A stretch of DNA of 64,000 nt from Caldilinea sp. CFX5 (GCA_021405325.1 QWII01000040.1:103336-167335), one strand, 5' to 3'; counted from the stretch's first letter, positions 18,201 to 27,692 are shown. A program made the numbers and translations. The notes: generated by a model from the sequence alone, not told the origin.

Positions 18201-20801
18201 TTATCTTTGGGCCAATGGTAAAAAGAGCCGGCTGCCGTTGTTAAACACAATGGTTTTGGCCGGGCTGTGGAGGCCGTCGTCGTCCTGGGCGTAGATGACG
18301 ATGCGATAGCGACCGGCTTCGTCAAAGGCGCCGTAGAGACCGGCATATTCGTGGTTGCCACGGGCTTGCAGGGTGATGGGCGGCGGGCCGGCCACCAGTT
18401 CTTCGCCGTTGACCGGCGGTTGATAGCTGGGGGGGTAGATGACAGCCCAGACGCTCTCGACCTTGCCGTCATCCAGGACTTCGGCCCAGATTTCGCGCCG
18501 GGTGGTCGCCGCCGCTCCAGCGCTGTTGCGCACATCCGCTTGCACCACATAGGGTTGCCAGAGATTGGTGGTGCGGTCAAAGGCGCCGGGGAGGCGAAAA
18601 CTGAGTTGGGCCGCCAGCGCGCCGTCATCACCATCGTTGGGGATCGTGTCGCCGTCGTCGTCGAGCCAGGGGGTTTGCACCGAGGGGCTGCGTTGGGTAT
18701 TGGCCTGCGCTTCATGAAAGGCGCCCAGTAGCGTCTTGCCCAATGCCAGCCCGTCGAGCAGGGCATCGGAGAAGAGGGCGCCGGTGTTGGTCGCCCAGGC
18801 CAGTTCATAGGCGCCGGCGGAGGTGATAATGACGCGACCGGGCTTGCTGATGCTTTTGGTCGGGTCGATAAAGCTGCCGGCGTTGCACGCTTCGATGATC
18901 ACATTGACACGGACGCCGGGGACTGCCGTTTCGAGCGCCGTCAGCCATTGGTCGAGATCCTGGGGGGTGAGCCGTTCGCGCCGCGGCTCATCGAGATAGA
19001 GTTTGTCATAAGCGCCATGATCCATCAGGTAGAGGGTCAGCGCTTGCCCGCGGCTCACCGTGCCGGCAGCCCATTCGGTAATTGCTTGCCGGAGATTGGC
19101 GTTATCAGGCAGGCCATTGACATCGGGCTTGCCGTCCTTATCCGGGTCGAGGTTGAGATCGGTCGCCAGATAGCGAATGCGGTCGGCAGGGAAACCTTGG
19201 TTGCGCCAGAGGCGGTAGGCGCGATTGGTGATGTTGTGGATCTGGGTCTGCAGGAAGTCCCCCTCCTGGTTGCGCCCGGCGACGATAATGAGCGCGCCGG
19301 TGGTCGGCGTGCCGGTGAGGGGGCGCACGGCAAGCTGGTAGCGCACATCGGCGCCAAAACGGCTGGCCGGGTTATTGTTCAGCTTGAGGTAGTAGTCGGC
19401 GCTTTGGGTGGCCGTGAAGGTCAGCCGCACATCAGGCGAGAAGTCGTAATTTTGGGTGGTGGTGGCGCCGCTGTTGCAGCGAGCATAGAGGCTAAGGAGT
19501 AGGTCGGTGGGTGCGTCCCCCGGCACATCGCCTTCGATCACATAGGCAGTATTGGCTATCACTGGGAATTTGACCCAGTCGACGTCGTTCTGGGCGTGAA
19601 AGGTGCGCGCCTGGGGGATGCCGTCGGTGGTCAACGTTTTGGCGGCGGTGCAATCATCATCCGCTTCGTAGGCGTCGCCGACGCCGGCGGGTGGGGGCGT
19701 CGCCGTGTTTGTGGCTGTCGGGGTGGGCGGGGCAACCGGTTGGGTCGGCGTTGGCGTGACAGTGGGCGTGGCGGTCGCATTCACATTGAGGGTGAAGGCG
19801 CCGGTCGCACTTTCGCTAAGGATGGCGCCGCCGGCAAAGAAGGCACTGATCCACCACTTACCGTCAGCGCTAAACGGAACGCCGGGGCTGACGGTGCAGA
19901 GATTGCCGGTGGCGCAGTTGGCTTCCGCCGGCGTGTAATCGCGATGAATCTTGCCCGGCGTGTTGGGGTTGCCATACTCATTGACCCACAGTTTGTAGTA
20001 GACGGCGTTGGGCAACGGTTGCCAGGAGAAGCTGGGCGTATCGGTGTTGATCGCTCCTTGCGGCGCCACCAGGATTGGTTGGGGCAGGGGGGTGGCGGTC
20101 GGGCCGCTCTGGCAAATACCGAGCGCGACATCGTCAAAGTTTACAGCATCAACTGCGCCGTCGGCGTAAACTTCCACGACGAAATTGACCGTGCGACCGG
20201 CCAGCAATGTTACATCGAGCGGCAACGCAAAGTGCGTCCAGTCACATTCACAATCAAAGAACAGGGAATAAAATTGCAGACGATTGGTAAAGTCATAGTC
20301 GTAGAGGCTGACATAGACATTCTGGTCAACCGCGCCATTGCTGATCAGGGCTTCAAAGTCCAGCGTTAGCTCTGACGTAGTGGCTGGGATGGTAAAGCGC
20401 TGCCAGAGTTCAGCCGTGCGTCCATTGAAGGTGTTCATCGACAAAGAACGATTGCCGCTGTAGGCAAAGCGGTCGTCATAAAACACACTGGCGCTATCGT
20501 TGACCGACCAAGCCTGATCCACTTCAAAGCCGCCGTTGTCCAGCGCATTGGGGCAATGATCGGTGGGCGACTGCACAGCGGCAGGGTCAACACCGACAAC
20601 AACCTGGGCGTTCTGGGGCGCAACGGTGGCAGCGCGATGCTCAGCCGGCCCGGTCGCCAAAGCGTTGTTCATGGGCGGGGTTGGCGTTGCCGACAAAAGC
20701 GCAATGGCTTCACGACCGAACTGGCCGGCTTGCGCCGGCACGGGCATAAAATAGAGCAGCCCAGCCAGCCAGGCCAGGGTCATCAACAACGGTATTTTCA
20801 T
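18201..20801 (-). CDS. Secreted C13-like (clan CD) cysteine peptidase with N-terminal binding module
   Basis: The ATG at 20801 follows AAGGGAG and starts a good signal peptide (about 1-27). The 866-residue protein then has a jelly-roll, carbohydrate-binding-like module (about 75-240, with the NGGFE opening and the closing VNFDDVALG typical of such folds), an Ig/FN3-like segment (about 250-350), a Pro-Thr linker, PPC (about 385-495), and a C13-like peptidase domain. His595 (DHGAYD) and Cys639 (EACNAGS) form the intact dyad, spaced exactly as in the LRR paralogues. An Ig-like tail shared with them (VWAVIYPPSYQPP, QDDDGLH) ends LFLPLAQR. It differs from its two neighbours by having a binding module in place of LRRs, so the cluster couples one peptidase core to different recognition heads. 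Confidence 0.9.
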   Translation of the reverse strand: MKIPLLMTLAWLAGLLYFMPVPAQAGQFGREAIALLSATPTPPMNNALATGPAEHRAATVAPQNAQVVVGVDPAAVQSPTDHCPNALDNGGFEVDQAWSVNDSASVFYDDRFAYSGNRSLSMNTFNGRTAELWQRFTIPATTSELTLDFEALISNGAVDQNVYVSLYDYDFTNRLQFYSLFFDCECDWTHFALPLDVTLLAGRTVNFVVEVYADGAVDAVNFDDVALGICQSGPTATPLPQPILVAPQGAINTDTPSFSWQPLPNAVYYKLWVNEYGNPNTPGKIHRDYTPAEANCATGNLCTVSPGVPFSADGKWWISAFFAGGAILSESATGAFTLNVNATATPTVTPTPTQPVAPPTPTATNTATPPPAGVGDAYEADDDCTAAKTLTTDGIPQARTFHAQNDVDWVKFPVIANTAYVIEGDVPGDAPTDLLLSLYARCNSGATTTQNYDFSPDVRLTFTATQSADYYLKLNNNPASRFGADVRYQLAVRPLTGTPTTGALIIVAGRNQEGDFLQTQIHNITNRAYRLWRNQGFPADRIRYLATDLNLDPDKDGKPDVNGLPDNANLRQAITEWAAGTVSRGQALTLYLMDHGAYDKLYLDEPRRERLTPQDLDQWLTALETAVPGVRVNVIIEACNAGSFIDPTKSISKPGRVIITSAGAYELAWATNTGALFSDALLDGLALGKTLLGAFHEAQANTQRSPSVQTPWLDDDGDTIPNDGDDGALAAQLSFRLPGAFDRTTNLWQPYVVQADVRNSAGAAATTRREIWAEVLDDGKVESVWAVIYPPSYQPPVNGEELVAGPPPITLQARGNHEYAGLYGAFDEAGRYRIVIYAQDDDGLHSPAKTIVFNNGSRLFLPLAQR

Positions 20802-20824
20802 GCAAGACTCCCTTGATCGTTGGT

Positions 20825-20911
20825 AACGCTTGCGCTCGTAGCCGCACCCAACGGGTTCCCGGCGCCGGCGCATGGGACGCCGGTCACGGACCGGCTAGGA
20901 GCGCAAGCGTT
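20825..20911. repeat. Imperfect palindrome between propeller and peptidase genes
   Basis: Outer arms AACGCTTGCGCTC..TAGCCG and their complement pair over 20 nt with one mismatch, and the interior right side carries CGGTCACGGACCGGCTA of the shared palindrome family while the left interior has diverged. It fills most of the gap between the two minus-strand genes. Confidence 0.65.
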
Positions 20912-20921
20912 CCTATGGTGG

Positions 20922-22631
20922 TTAGGGTCGGCTCCGCACGAGCGGCAGATAGAGTTGTTGCGGAGCCACCGGCAGCGCGCCATGGATCGTCACGGTGGTC
21001 GTCACCGGGACGGACCAGACCCCTTCGTCATCCTGGACACGCAGGCTGATGGTATGTTCACCAGCGGTTAAGCTATTTGCGGCAATGGTGCATTCCCCGG
21101 CGGTGGTGCAGATTGGGCCATCAATGGTGGAACGCCAGTCCCAGGCCAACACCTGGGCCGCGGCGCCGGCGATCGGTTCATCTTGATCGCCGGCGGTTGC
21201 GGTCAGGTGGAGGGTGTCGCTCAGGGTCAGGCGTTGGGTTGGCGGCGGCGTCAGTTGGGCGACGGGCGGCTGTCCCGGCGTCACGCGGCGATCCAGGTAG
21301 AGAAGGGCGCCATTCTGTTGGGCCGCCACCACCCGTTCACCGGCGGCGGCGACGGCGCTGATGGGCGCGGCGGCCACGGTGTCGGTCAGCCAAAGGGCGG
21401 AGGTCGCCTGGAAATGCACGCTACTGGGCAAACCGGCCCAGACCAGCCCGTCGCCAGCCACGGCCAGGGCATTAATAGCCACCGGCGCCGCGCCGAGATC
21501 AGCATCGGCCGGCAGACCGTGGGTCATGGTGTAGGTGCGCCAACTGCCGGCGCTCAGGTCATAGCGGCTGATCCCGCCGTGATAGCCGTTGGTATCGAGA
21601 TAAGGTTCGCCGCCGATCCAGACATGCTGGGCGCTAACGGCAATGGTGCCCACAAAATCCGAGGCCAGCCCCTCCTGCGTGTGATAGCGCTGCCAGCCGC
21701 TGTTGAGATCACCCGCCGTGTCAGCGCGCTGGTAAACGCCGCCTTCCCAGGCGCCCACCCAGAGGCCACCGTTGGGGGCCAGCGCCAACGCCGTGATCGG
21801 CTCGGCAATGGCCGTGACCGTTTGCCAGTTTTGGCCGTCATAGCGCGCCAGGGCGCCGTTGCTGTCACCGCCGCCGACCCAGAGGTGGCCGCTTTGGGGG
21901 TGGACGGCAATGGCGCGGATCGTTGCCGCAAAGGGGGCTGGGATCGACTGCCACTGTTGACCACTCCACGTTGCCAGATGATGCGGACCGGCAACCCAGA
22001 GAGCATTGTTAGGGCCGATGGCAAAAGCACGTACGACCGGCGCCGGCCAGGGCAGGGTTTGCGTCGTCACCTGGCGCGTGGTGAGATCAAGAGCGATCAA
22101 CCCTGCCGGGCCGCCGGCCCACAGCGTCTGCCCCTGGATGGTCAAGGTGTGGGTATAGCCGCCGGTCAACAGCGGCGTCCACTCCCCCCGCTCCGGGAGG
22201 ACAAGGGGGACTTCCTGTTCACCCTTCGTGGCGCCTTCGCTGGCGGGTGCGGCGCGGAAGGGTCGCACCAATTCTGCGCCGGCAAAATTGACCGTCAGGG
22301 TCAGGATGTCGCTCCGTTGGGCGCCCAGCCCTTTGCCGGTGAGATCATAGTAGGGCAGGGCGCTATTGAGCGTCGGCTGGGTGCGTGTGGTGAGGCGCTT
22401 GTCCTGAAAGTGCAGGGTGACATTGGCGCCTTGCACCGGTTGCCCGCGATAGTAGAGAATCCCCCAGGTGCAGCCACAATAGTCCGGATCGGGCGTCAAT
22501 GGACCATAGCCGCGACAGTGGGGCGGCAACGCGACCGGGGGTTCATCCTCCGCCCGCACCGCTAACGGGTGCAGGGGGGTGATCATGAGACCGATAGTCA
22601 GTAGGCAAAGGGTCAGAAATTTTCGGCACAT
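20922..22631 (-). CDS. Secreted beta-propeller protein
   Basis: The ATG at 22631 is preceded by GGAAGGAG; an upstream in-frame ATG lacks a site. The product is 569 residues with a signal peptide (about 1-27), a Cys-rich N-terminal segment (CRGYGPLTPDPDYCGC), a short beta-sandwich, then five or six propeller blades (about 165-440) of the two-component-regulator or ligand-binding type, with repeated LWVGG or LWVAG strands. A PKD/Ig-like domain follows (about 460-555), ending QLYLPLVRSRP, a slightly extended form of the tail shared with its neighbours. No enzyme motif is seen. Propellers of this kind bind proteins or sugars. It lies between the CHAT gene and the C13 peptidases. Confidence 0.78.
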   Translation of the reverse strand: MCRKFLTLCLLTIGLMITPLHPLAVRAEDEPPVALPPHCRGYGPLTPDPDYCGCTWGILYYRGQPVQGANVTLHFQDKRLTTRTQPTLNSALPYYDLTGKGLGAQRSDILTLTVNFAGAELVRPFRAAPASEGATKGEQEVPLVLPERGEWTPLLTGGYTHTLTIQGQTLWAGGPAGLIALDLTTRQVTTQTLPWPAPVVRAFAIGPNNALWVAGPHHLATWSGQQWQSIPAPFAATIRAIAVHPQSGHLWVGGGDSNGALARYDGQNWQTVTAIAEPITALALAPNGGLWVGAWEGGVYQRADTAGDLNSGWQRYHTQEGLASDFVGTIAVSAQHVWIGGEPYLDTNGYHGGISRYDLSAGSWRTYTMTHGLPADADLGAAPVAINALAVAGDGLVWAGLPSSVHFQATSALWLTDTVAAAPISAVAAAGERVVAAQQNGALLYLDRRVTPGQPPVAQLTPPPTQRLTLSDTLHLTATAGDQDEPIAGAAAQVLAWDWRSTIDGPICTTAGECTIAANSLTAGEHTISLRVQDDEGVWSVPVTTTVTIHGALPVAPQQLYLPLVRSRP

Positions 22632-22722
22632 AGGGACTCCTTCCATTCGTCGGGAAATTTACGAATTTTGCAAATCGTCAGCTTTCTTCTGATCTAATAC
22701 ACTTAGGCCGCAAATTTGTCCA

Positions 22723-25434
22723 TCATCTTAACAATTGCCTGTAATCCAGCGGTCGCCAATTGCCGATCAGGATAAAGGGCGCCCAGTAAGCCGGGTGTTG
22801 ATACCGTTGGGTTGCGTCCGTTGCCGCGCGTCCGCGGTGTAAAAGCGCCAGTTGCGCTTCACGCAGCGCAGCGGCGCGGGGAGCGCCGGCCAACAAGGCG
22901 CGGTAGAAGGTAGTCATCAACGGCGCCGAAAGCGCATCCTCCACCCGCCACAGGCTGACCACAAGTGCGTTGGCGCCGGCGCTGAGAAAACCACCGGCCA
23001 GGCTGAGTAGATCAGCGCCCCGCACCTGGCCGTGACCAGTTTCGCAGGCGCTCAAAGTGACCAGGTCGGCATTCAGTTGGAGACGAGCAATTTCGGCCAG
23101 CGTTAATTGGCGGTCAGCCAGGGTAAAGGATGAGAGCAGCGGCTTGTCCACCCGCAATTTGGCGTGGGTGGCGAGATGAACCAATCGGTAGCGACTGACC
23201 GCGCGCAGAAAGTTATCGGTTGTACAGGCGGCGGCGATGAGGGCGTCGGCGGCGGGAAACAACTGTTGCAACCCCTGTAGCTCGGCAGAAACAGCGGCCA
23301 GTTCCTGGTTGTCGTAGCCGCAGAGTAACAGATTTTCGCCGGTGGCGCGATGGGTTAACGCAAGTTCCAACACGGTGGCGCTGGGCGTGTAGCTAATGGT
23401 ATGGCTTTCCAAGAGATAGGCTTGCCCGTCGTAGAGCGCCTGAAAGGGGACATAGTGCAATGCCTGGTCGGGTACGATGACCAGCGCCGGGAACCGTTGT
23501 AGGTGGGCGGCCAGCGGTTGGAGCAAGTGCAGATAGAGTTGACGGAGGTGATGGTTGGCTTCCGCCAGCAAGGTGGGCAAATAGCGTTGTAACCGTTCCA
23601 ACCCGAAGTGAAGGGAAAGCTCTAAGAGGCGCGTGGTCGTCAGCGTCAGCCCCTGGCGGGCGCGTTCAACATCGGTCAGGTTGGCGAGCTTGATATGGTC
23701 AATGATCCCGGCTTGCGTCACCAGAAAGACCCAGATCTCCTGGCGATGAAGATGATATTGGAGCAGCAGTCGGTCCCCTAGTTGCGCCTGGATCTTGGTC
23801 AGGGGCGCCGGTTGACCCGTGGCGTACACCGAGAAGAGCGGTTGGCGCCGTTGAATCTGGTGAATCAAGCTTTGGGCTTGTTCTTCCAGGCTGATGAGGG
23901 TGCTGGCAGCGCCAAAGGTGGGCAGAGGGCCGCCGCTGTCGCCCTCCTGCATTTCGGCCAGGCGCAATTGTCGATTGGCGGCTGCGACTTGTTGGAGCAA
24001 TTCCCGAAGCCGTTGATTGAGCAAACGCACTTCGGCATCCTCATGTTGGACGGCGTGGGTCACTTCCTGTTCCAGCCGGAAGACCAATTTTTCCATAAGC
24101 AAGCGCGCTTTGGCCCGTTCGATCACTTGAAAGGCCAGGGCTGTCTCCCCCTGCTGAGCATAGCTTTGGCACAGCGCTTGATAGACCACCAGTCGATCGG
24201 TGAGAAAATCGGCGCGCAGGGTTTCAATTTGGAAATGGCTGCGCAGCAATTCAATCTGCCGGATCGCCTGCTGATAGGCCTGGACTGCCGCCGCCGGTTG
24301 CTGTTGCGCCTGCGCCAGATCGCCGCGGGCGTGCCAGAGTTGGGAGGTGAGCAGCGGGTCGGCGCTCTGCGCCACCGCTTCTTGCACCCGTTGGAGGATC
24401 GCTTGCGCTGTCGCCCACTCCTGCCGTTGGAGATGACAACGGGCCAGGATAATCCAGGCCAAACCGGCGGCAAAGGCCGGGCCATGTTGCGCAAAGGCGG
24501 CTTGCGCCTGCGTCAGGACGGCCAGCGTTTCCGGGGAAATGGGCCAATCCGCTTGCAGATCAAGCAGCGCGCGGGTGAGGGTCAGCCAGTCCTGTTGTTG
24601 GGCCGACGCGCCGCCGTGAGCAATGAGCTTCGCCGCCAGATCCTGTTGCGCCCTGGCCTGGGCATAGTCGCCCATCAGGCTAAGGAGGGCGGCGTAGTTA
24701 TAGTGAAAGCGGATGGTATCGGCGGGCGCCGCCAGTTCCGGCAATAGTTGTTCGGCGACCTGATAGGCGGCCACCGCCTCGGTGACGGCGCCGATTTGGG
24801 TGAGCGCATAGGCTTTATTGATGCTGATTTGGGCCAACATCAACGGGTCGGCGAGGCGTTGGGCGATGGCGATCTGCCGTTCATAGAGCGCCAGCGCTTC
24901 TTCATATTGCCCCAAGAGTTCATACGCCACCCCGGCATTGAGCAGCAAATTGCCCAACCGCTGGAGATCGGCGGGATCACTTTGGGCGGCAGTGGTCAGG
25001 AGCGGCTCAATCGCTACGCTCAACGCCACGGCGGCTTCGCTTTGTCCACTGTAGGCCAGAGCAAAGACCAGGCTTACCCCCATGCGGGCGGCGTCCAGCG
25101 GTTGATTGATGGCGAGATAGGCGGCGCGTCCTTCTTCCAGGCGCTGCACGGCTTCAGCAAAGCGATCAGTCGCCATCAAGGCATTGCCCAAAGCCCAAGC
25201 GCCCAAGGCCGGCGCCGGCATGGGCAGATGCCGGCCAAGGCGGTAGGCTTCTTGCGCGATCCGGCAGGCGCGCAGCGGTTCGGTCAAATAGAATTGGGTG
25301 GCGTAGGCTTTCAAGCCTTCGACGCTGGCCACCGTCAACTGCTGCTGGTGGGTGACGACCGGCAATTGGACATCCGACAGCGATTGCAGGTATGTATATA
25401 GCGCTTCCGGGGTCGTAAATTGGGTAGTTGTCAT
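22723..25434 (-). CDS. TPR-CHAT caspase-like protein
   Basis: This 903-residue protein has no signal peptide or membrane segment, so it should be cytoplasmic. About residues 40-430 are helical tetratricopeptide-type repeats (A-Y-x-x-G and ALYERQ patterns), followed by a coiled segment (about 430-530) and a C-terminal CHAT domain (about 600-900). The clan-CD dyad is intact: His757 (LATHAKL) and Cys797 (LSACETGHGQ). CHAT proteases are relatives of caspases and separases and are commonly linked to TPR sensors; partners include CRISPR type III-E and gasdermin defence systems, but none of those partners is nearby. Here the neighbours are an ECF sigma/anti-sigma pair upstream and secreted clan-CD peptidases downstream, so regulation of secretion or surface proteolysis is the working guess. 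Confidence 0.9.
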   Translation of the reverse strand: MTTTQFTTPEALYTYLQSLSDVQLPVVTHQQQLTVASVEGLKAYATQFYLTEPLRACRIAQEAYRLGRHLPMPAPALGAWALGNALMATDRFAEAVQRLEEGRAAYLAINQPLDAARMGVSLVFALAYSGQSEAAVALSVAIEPLLTTAAQSDPADLQRLGNLLLNAGVAYELLGQYEEALALYERQIAIAQRLADPLMLAQISINKAYALTQIGAVTEAVAAYQVAEQLLPELAAPADTIRFHYNYAALLSLMGDYAQARAQQDLAAKLIAHGGASAQQQDWLTLTRALLDLQADWPISPETLAVLTQAQAAFAQHGPAFAAGLAWIILARCHLQRQEWATAQAILQRVQEAVAQSADPLLTSQLWHARGDLAQAQQQPAAAVQAYQQAIRQIELLRSHFQIETLRADFLTDRLVVYQALCQSYAQQGETALAFQVIERAKARLLMEKLVFRLEQEVTHAVQHEDAEVRLLNQRLRELLQQVAAANRQLRLAEMQEGDSGGPLPTFGAASTLISLEEQAQSLIHQIQRRQPLFSVYATGQPAPLTKIQAQLGDRLLLQYHLHRQEIWVFLVTQAGIIDHIKLANLTDVERARQGLTLTTTRLLELSLHFGLERLQRYLPTLLAEANHHLRQLYLHLLQPLAAHLQRFPALVIVPDQALHYVPFQALYDGQAYLLESHTISYTPSATVLELALTHRATGENLLLCGYDNQELAAVSAELQGLQQLFPAADALIAAACTTDNFLRAVSRYRLVHLATHAKLRVDKPLLSSFTLADRQLTLAEIARLQLNADLVTLSACETGHGQVRGADLLSLAGGFLSAGANALVVSLWRVEDALSAPLMTTFYRALLAGAPRAAALREAQLALLHRGRAATDATQRYQHPAYWAPFILIGNWRPLDYRQLLR

Positions 25435-25485
25435 GAGATCATCATCATATGCTTCGTTTTGCGTCGTTTATTGCATCATGTAATG

Positions 25486-25564
25486 GTAACTACTCGGCTC
25501 CTAGCCAGTCCGTGACTGGCGGCCTCATCGCCAGTCACGGACTGGCTAGGAGCCGAGTAGTTAC
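25486..25564. repeat. Perfect 36-bp-arm palindrome with GTAACTACT ends
   Basis: Arms 25486-25521 and 25529-25564 are exact complements around a 7-nt loop. Outer ends are GTAACTACT and AGTAGTTAC; the core is CTAGCCAGTCCGTGACTGGC. Two more elements with the same ends follow at 25952 and 27636. Low-copy miniature transposon and terminator are both possible. Confidence 0.85.
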
Positions 25565-25772
25565 ACGAAATGTAAGTTTCTCTGTAGATAGATTTACAAT
25601 TACCAACGCGTGTTATTGCTTTTCACTGATTATACCTGAAAACCGGCTTAATGATCTACCGAGTGACTCCATATTTCTCTATTGCCGTTGATGGCAGCGA
25701 AAATGTTACAGTTGAGCTTGCCGAAATCGTGGTTTGTCAAACAAGGGTTAGCCGGTCGAACCGTAGTAAAGA

Positions 25773-25870
25773 CTTATGAGAGTTGGTTATTTATTTCGGT
25801 AATCCTTGGAACTTGTCACGCCGGCGGCGATGACCTACAGTTACCGATTTATTTTCGTAACGTTCATAAG
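25773..25870. repeat. 98-bp MITE-like imperfect inverted repeat (copy 1)
   Basis: It begins CTTATGAGAGTT and ends AACGTTCATAAG, with inner halves TTTCGGTAATCC and GTTACCGATTTATTTTCG, an imperfect terminal inverted repeat. A 77-bp part is repeated almost exactly at 40513-40589, and the ends recur at 40771-40890. The surrounding 25435-26075 gap contains only this element and two palindromes; the small open frames there look random. Confidence 0.65.
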
Positions 25871-25951
25871 TTTTTACTACGGGTGATGCTGTCGCCGGTC
25901 ATGGCGATTGGCTGTGAGCAGAGGAAGTAGGAAGGTACTGATAATAAAAAA

Positions 25952-26018
25952 GTAACTACCAAGCCTCTGTCCGCTCGCAGCCGGTCATGGACCGGCTGCG
26001 AGCGGGCTTAGTAGTTAC
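25952..26018. repeat. Palindrome with GTAACTAC ends (second copy)
   Basis: Left end GTAACTACCAAGCC and right end GGGCTTAGTAGTTAC flank an inner stem CGCTCGCAGCCGGTC/GACCGGCTGCGAGCG. A 5-6 nt insertion in the left arm bulges out. It lies just downstream of the anti-sigma-like gene on the minus strand and may end that transcript. Confidence 0.75.
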
Positions 26019-26075
26019 ATAAAAAAGAGCTTCTGCGCTGAAACGTAGAAGCGCTTGCGATGGGAAGGCAGGCGG

Positions 26076-26846
26076 TTAGGAGAGGGTCAGATTAGGTATA
26101 ACAATGGCGCGATCCGGCAGTTTGATGATCAATTGATAGACGCCGGCCGGCAGGTCCGTCTGCGTGAAAGCGCCGGTTGCAGTGACAGCGCCGGTCAGGG
26201 GCAAGGCATCGGGTGTAGCACCGGCCAAGGTGAAGTAGGTATCGGTCAGGGCGGCGGGGGCAAAGAGTTGACCGTCGATCCGGTAGGCGCCGCGCGCGCC
26301 TTGCTGAATGAGCAGGCTGACATCGGTGTTATCGGCTTCAAAGAGCAGTTGCATGGGCGTGGCGGTGGCGGTCGCGGCGGCGCTGCGCAAGGCGACGCCG
26401 GCTAGTTGCGGCCCTCTTGGCGTCACCAACGTGGCAACTACCAGGCGCACCTGTTCCGCCAACCCTTGCAGTTGTTCCAGTAGTCCCGGTTGGCTGGGGG
26501 CCGGTTGCGCCGCCGTCATGGGCAGCGCTTCGGCGGCAAAGGCGCGGCGCGCAGCCAGCTCGCCGCTACACTGCGGGCACTGTTGTAGATGGTGCGCGAC
26601 GGCCTGGTGTGTGTGCGCCGGCAACTCCCCCCATGCATAGGCTTGCAAAGTGGCGGGCGACGGGCAATCAAAGCGGTAGAGAGTGCTTTGCAAGCGGCGC
26701 TGCTGCGCCTGTTCCCGACGTAACGCCGCCGCCGCGGCAGGATTGCGCGCCAAAAATTCAGCCAGATGGGGGAGATCTTCACCGTCCAGATAGGCTTCCA
26801 CTTCCCACGGTTCAAAATCGGCCAGTGATCGATATGGTTGACTCAT
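26076..26846 (-). CDS. Zinc-finger anti-sigma-like protein
   Basis: The ATG at 26846 overlaps the stop of the sigma gene as ATGA, so translation is coupled; a GGGGAGAG lies upstream. The product has 256 residues. Residues about 65-100 hold a His-x3-HH-x-x-x-C-x2-C arrangement (HTHQAVAHHLQQCPQC) typical of zinc-binding anti-sigma (ZAS/zf-HC2) domains. The C-terminal half (about 150-256) looks like a soluble beta-sandwich rather than a sensor with a membrane span, since no convincing transmembrane helix is seen. It should hold the adjacent sigma factor in check in response to a cytoplasmic signal; the signal is unknown. Confidence 0.78.
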   Translation of the reverse strand: MSQPYRSLADFEPWEVEAYLDGEDLPHLAEFLARNPAAAAALRREQAQQRRLQSTLYRFDCPSPATLQAYAWGELPAHTHQAVAHHLQQCPQCSGELAARRAFAAEALPMTAAQPAPSQPGLLEQLQGLAEQVRLVVATLVTPRGPQLAGVALRSAAATATATPMQLLFEADNTDVSLLIQQGARGAYRIDGQLFAPAALTDTYFTLAGATPDALPLTGAVTATGAFTQTDLPAGVYQLIIKLPDRAIVIPNLTLS

Positions 26847-27544
26847 AGGATTGACTCTCCCCATAACTCCTGCAACTCTTTGTCGCGCCACAACCGGTTT
26901 TTGAGGTTGCGCCGCATGGTATAAATCTCCGCCACATCGGCAAAGAGATCGGGGTGACGTTCCAAAATCTCGCTCGGCTTCAGATCGGAAACAAAGCTGA
27001 GCCGGGCCAGAATCCGCTCCCGTTCATCATGGCAACAGCGATGAACCGCTTGCCAAAGTTTTTCCTGCCAGATCGTTACCATCAGTCGTTGCTCAGGGTG
27101 ACTATGGGTGGGTTGGTGATCCGGCGTCGTCTCCATCCCCTCCTGATCCCAAGCCGCCTGTTTGATGCGTCGCTCTTCACGGCGTTTGGCCTGCAACACG
27201 GCGGTGACAGCGCAATCGCGCAGGTAGCTGAGGACGGGCGCCAACCCTGTCGCCTTGCCCAACTTTTCCGGTGTATAGGCGCGCCAGAAGGCTGTAAACG
27301 CATCCGTTACCAGATCCTCGGTCGGTGTTGTCAATAGGGGGGCGTGCTGCCTGGCAAAGTGACCGATCCAATGCACCACCAATTTGCTGTATTGGGCATA
27401 GAGCGCCGACCAACATTGTTCACTCTTTTGTAGAATCGCCCGGCGAAAAAGTTCAAAACAGTATGGCTCGTGTCCAGCATCCGGCTTGACCTGACGACAG
27501 CCCGCCGCCAGTTCGCCCGGCGTCATTTCCTTGAACGCAGTCAT
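26843..27544 (-). CDS. ECF-type RNA polymerase sigma factor
   Basis: This 233-residue protein shows a sigma-70 region 2-like helix pair (YSKLVVHWIGHF, then TEDLVTDAFTAFWRAY) and a region 4-like C-terminal helix-turn-helix (ILARLSFVSDLKPSEILE and the basic MRRNLKNRLWRDKEL). It is somewhat longer than a typical ECF factor because of an extra N-terminal 40 residues. It overlaps the anti-sigma gene by 4 nt. It likely directs polymerase to its own promoter and perhaps to the minus-strand secreted-protein cluster that follows, but no shared promoter was verified. Confidence 0.85.
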   Translation of the reverse strand: MTAFKEMTPGELAAGCRQVKPDAGHEPYCFELFRRAILQKSEQCWSALYAQYSKLVVHWIGHFARQHAPLLTTPTEDLVTDAFTAFWRAYTPEKLGKATGLAPVLSYLRDCAVTAVLQAKRREERRIKQAAWDQEGMETTPDHQPTHSHPEQRLMVTIWQEKLWQAVHRCCHDERERILARLSFVSDLKPSEILERHPDLFADVAEIYTMRRNLKNRLWRDKELQELWGESIL

Positions 27545-27635
27545 GGTTCACCCATCTTGGCTCAGAACGTCTTGTCCATAGACCGCAACCCCAGCGGGTA
27601 ACAAACCAGGTTTCCGGCAGAAAGCTGGCTTGTGA

Positions 27636-27692
27636 GTAGCTACTCCGCTCCTAGCCAGTCCGTGACTGGCCAGGAGCGGGCGGAGTAGTTAC
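27636..27692. repeat. Shortened palindrome with GTAGCTACT/AGTAGTTAC ends
   Basis: A third copy of the GTAACTACT-ended palindrome: left GTAGCTACTCCGCTCCTAGCC, right CCAGGAGCGGGCGGAGTAGTTAC. The right inner arm (GCCAGTCACGGACTGG) is deleted, leaving an internally shortened element. It lies upstream of the sigma factor gene. Confidence 0.7.

Noticed and set aside
22723..25434. Possible link of the TPR-CHAT protein to CRISPR type III-E or gasdermin defence
   Set aside because: No cas, gasdermin or other defence gene is visible on either side in this window.
25449..25930. Two small plus-strand frames of about 80 codons each
   Set aside because: They run through a palindrome and a MITE-like element and so are by-products of repeats.
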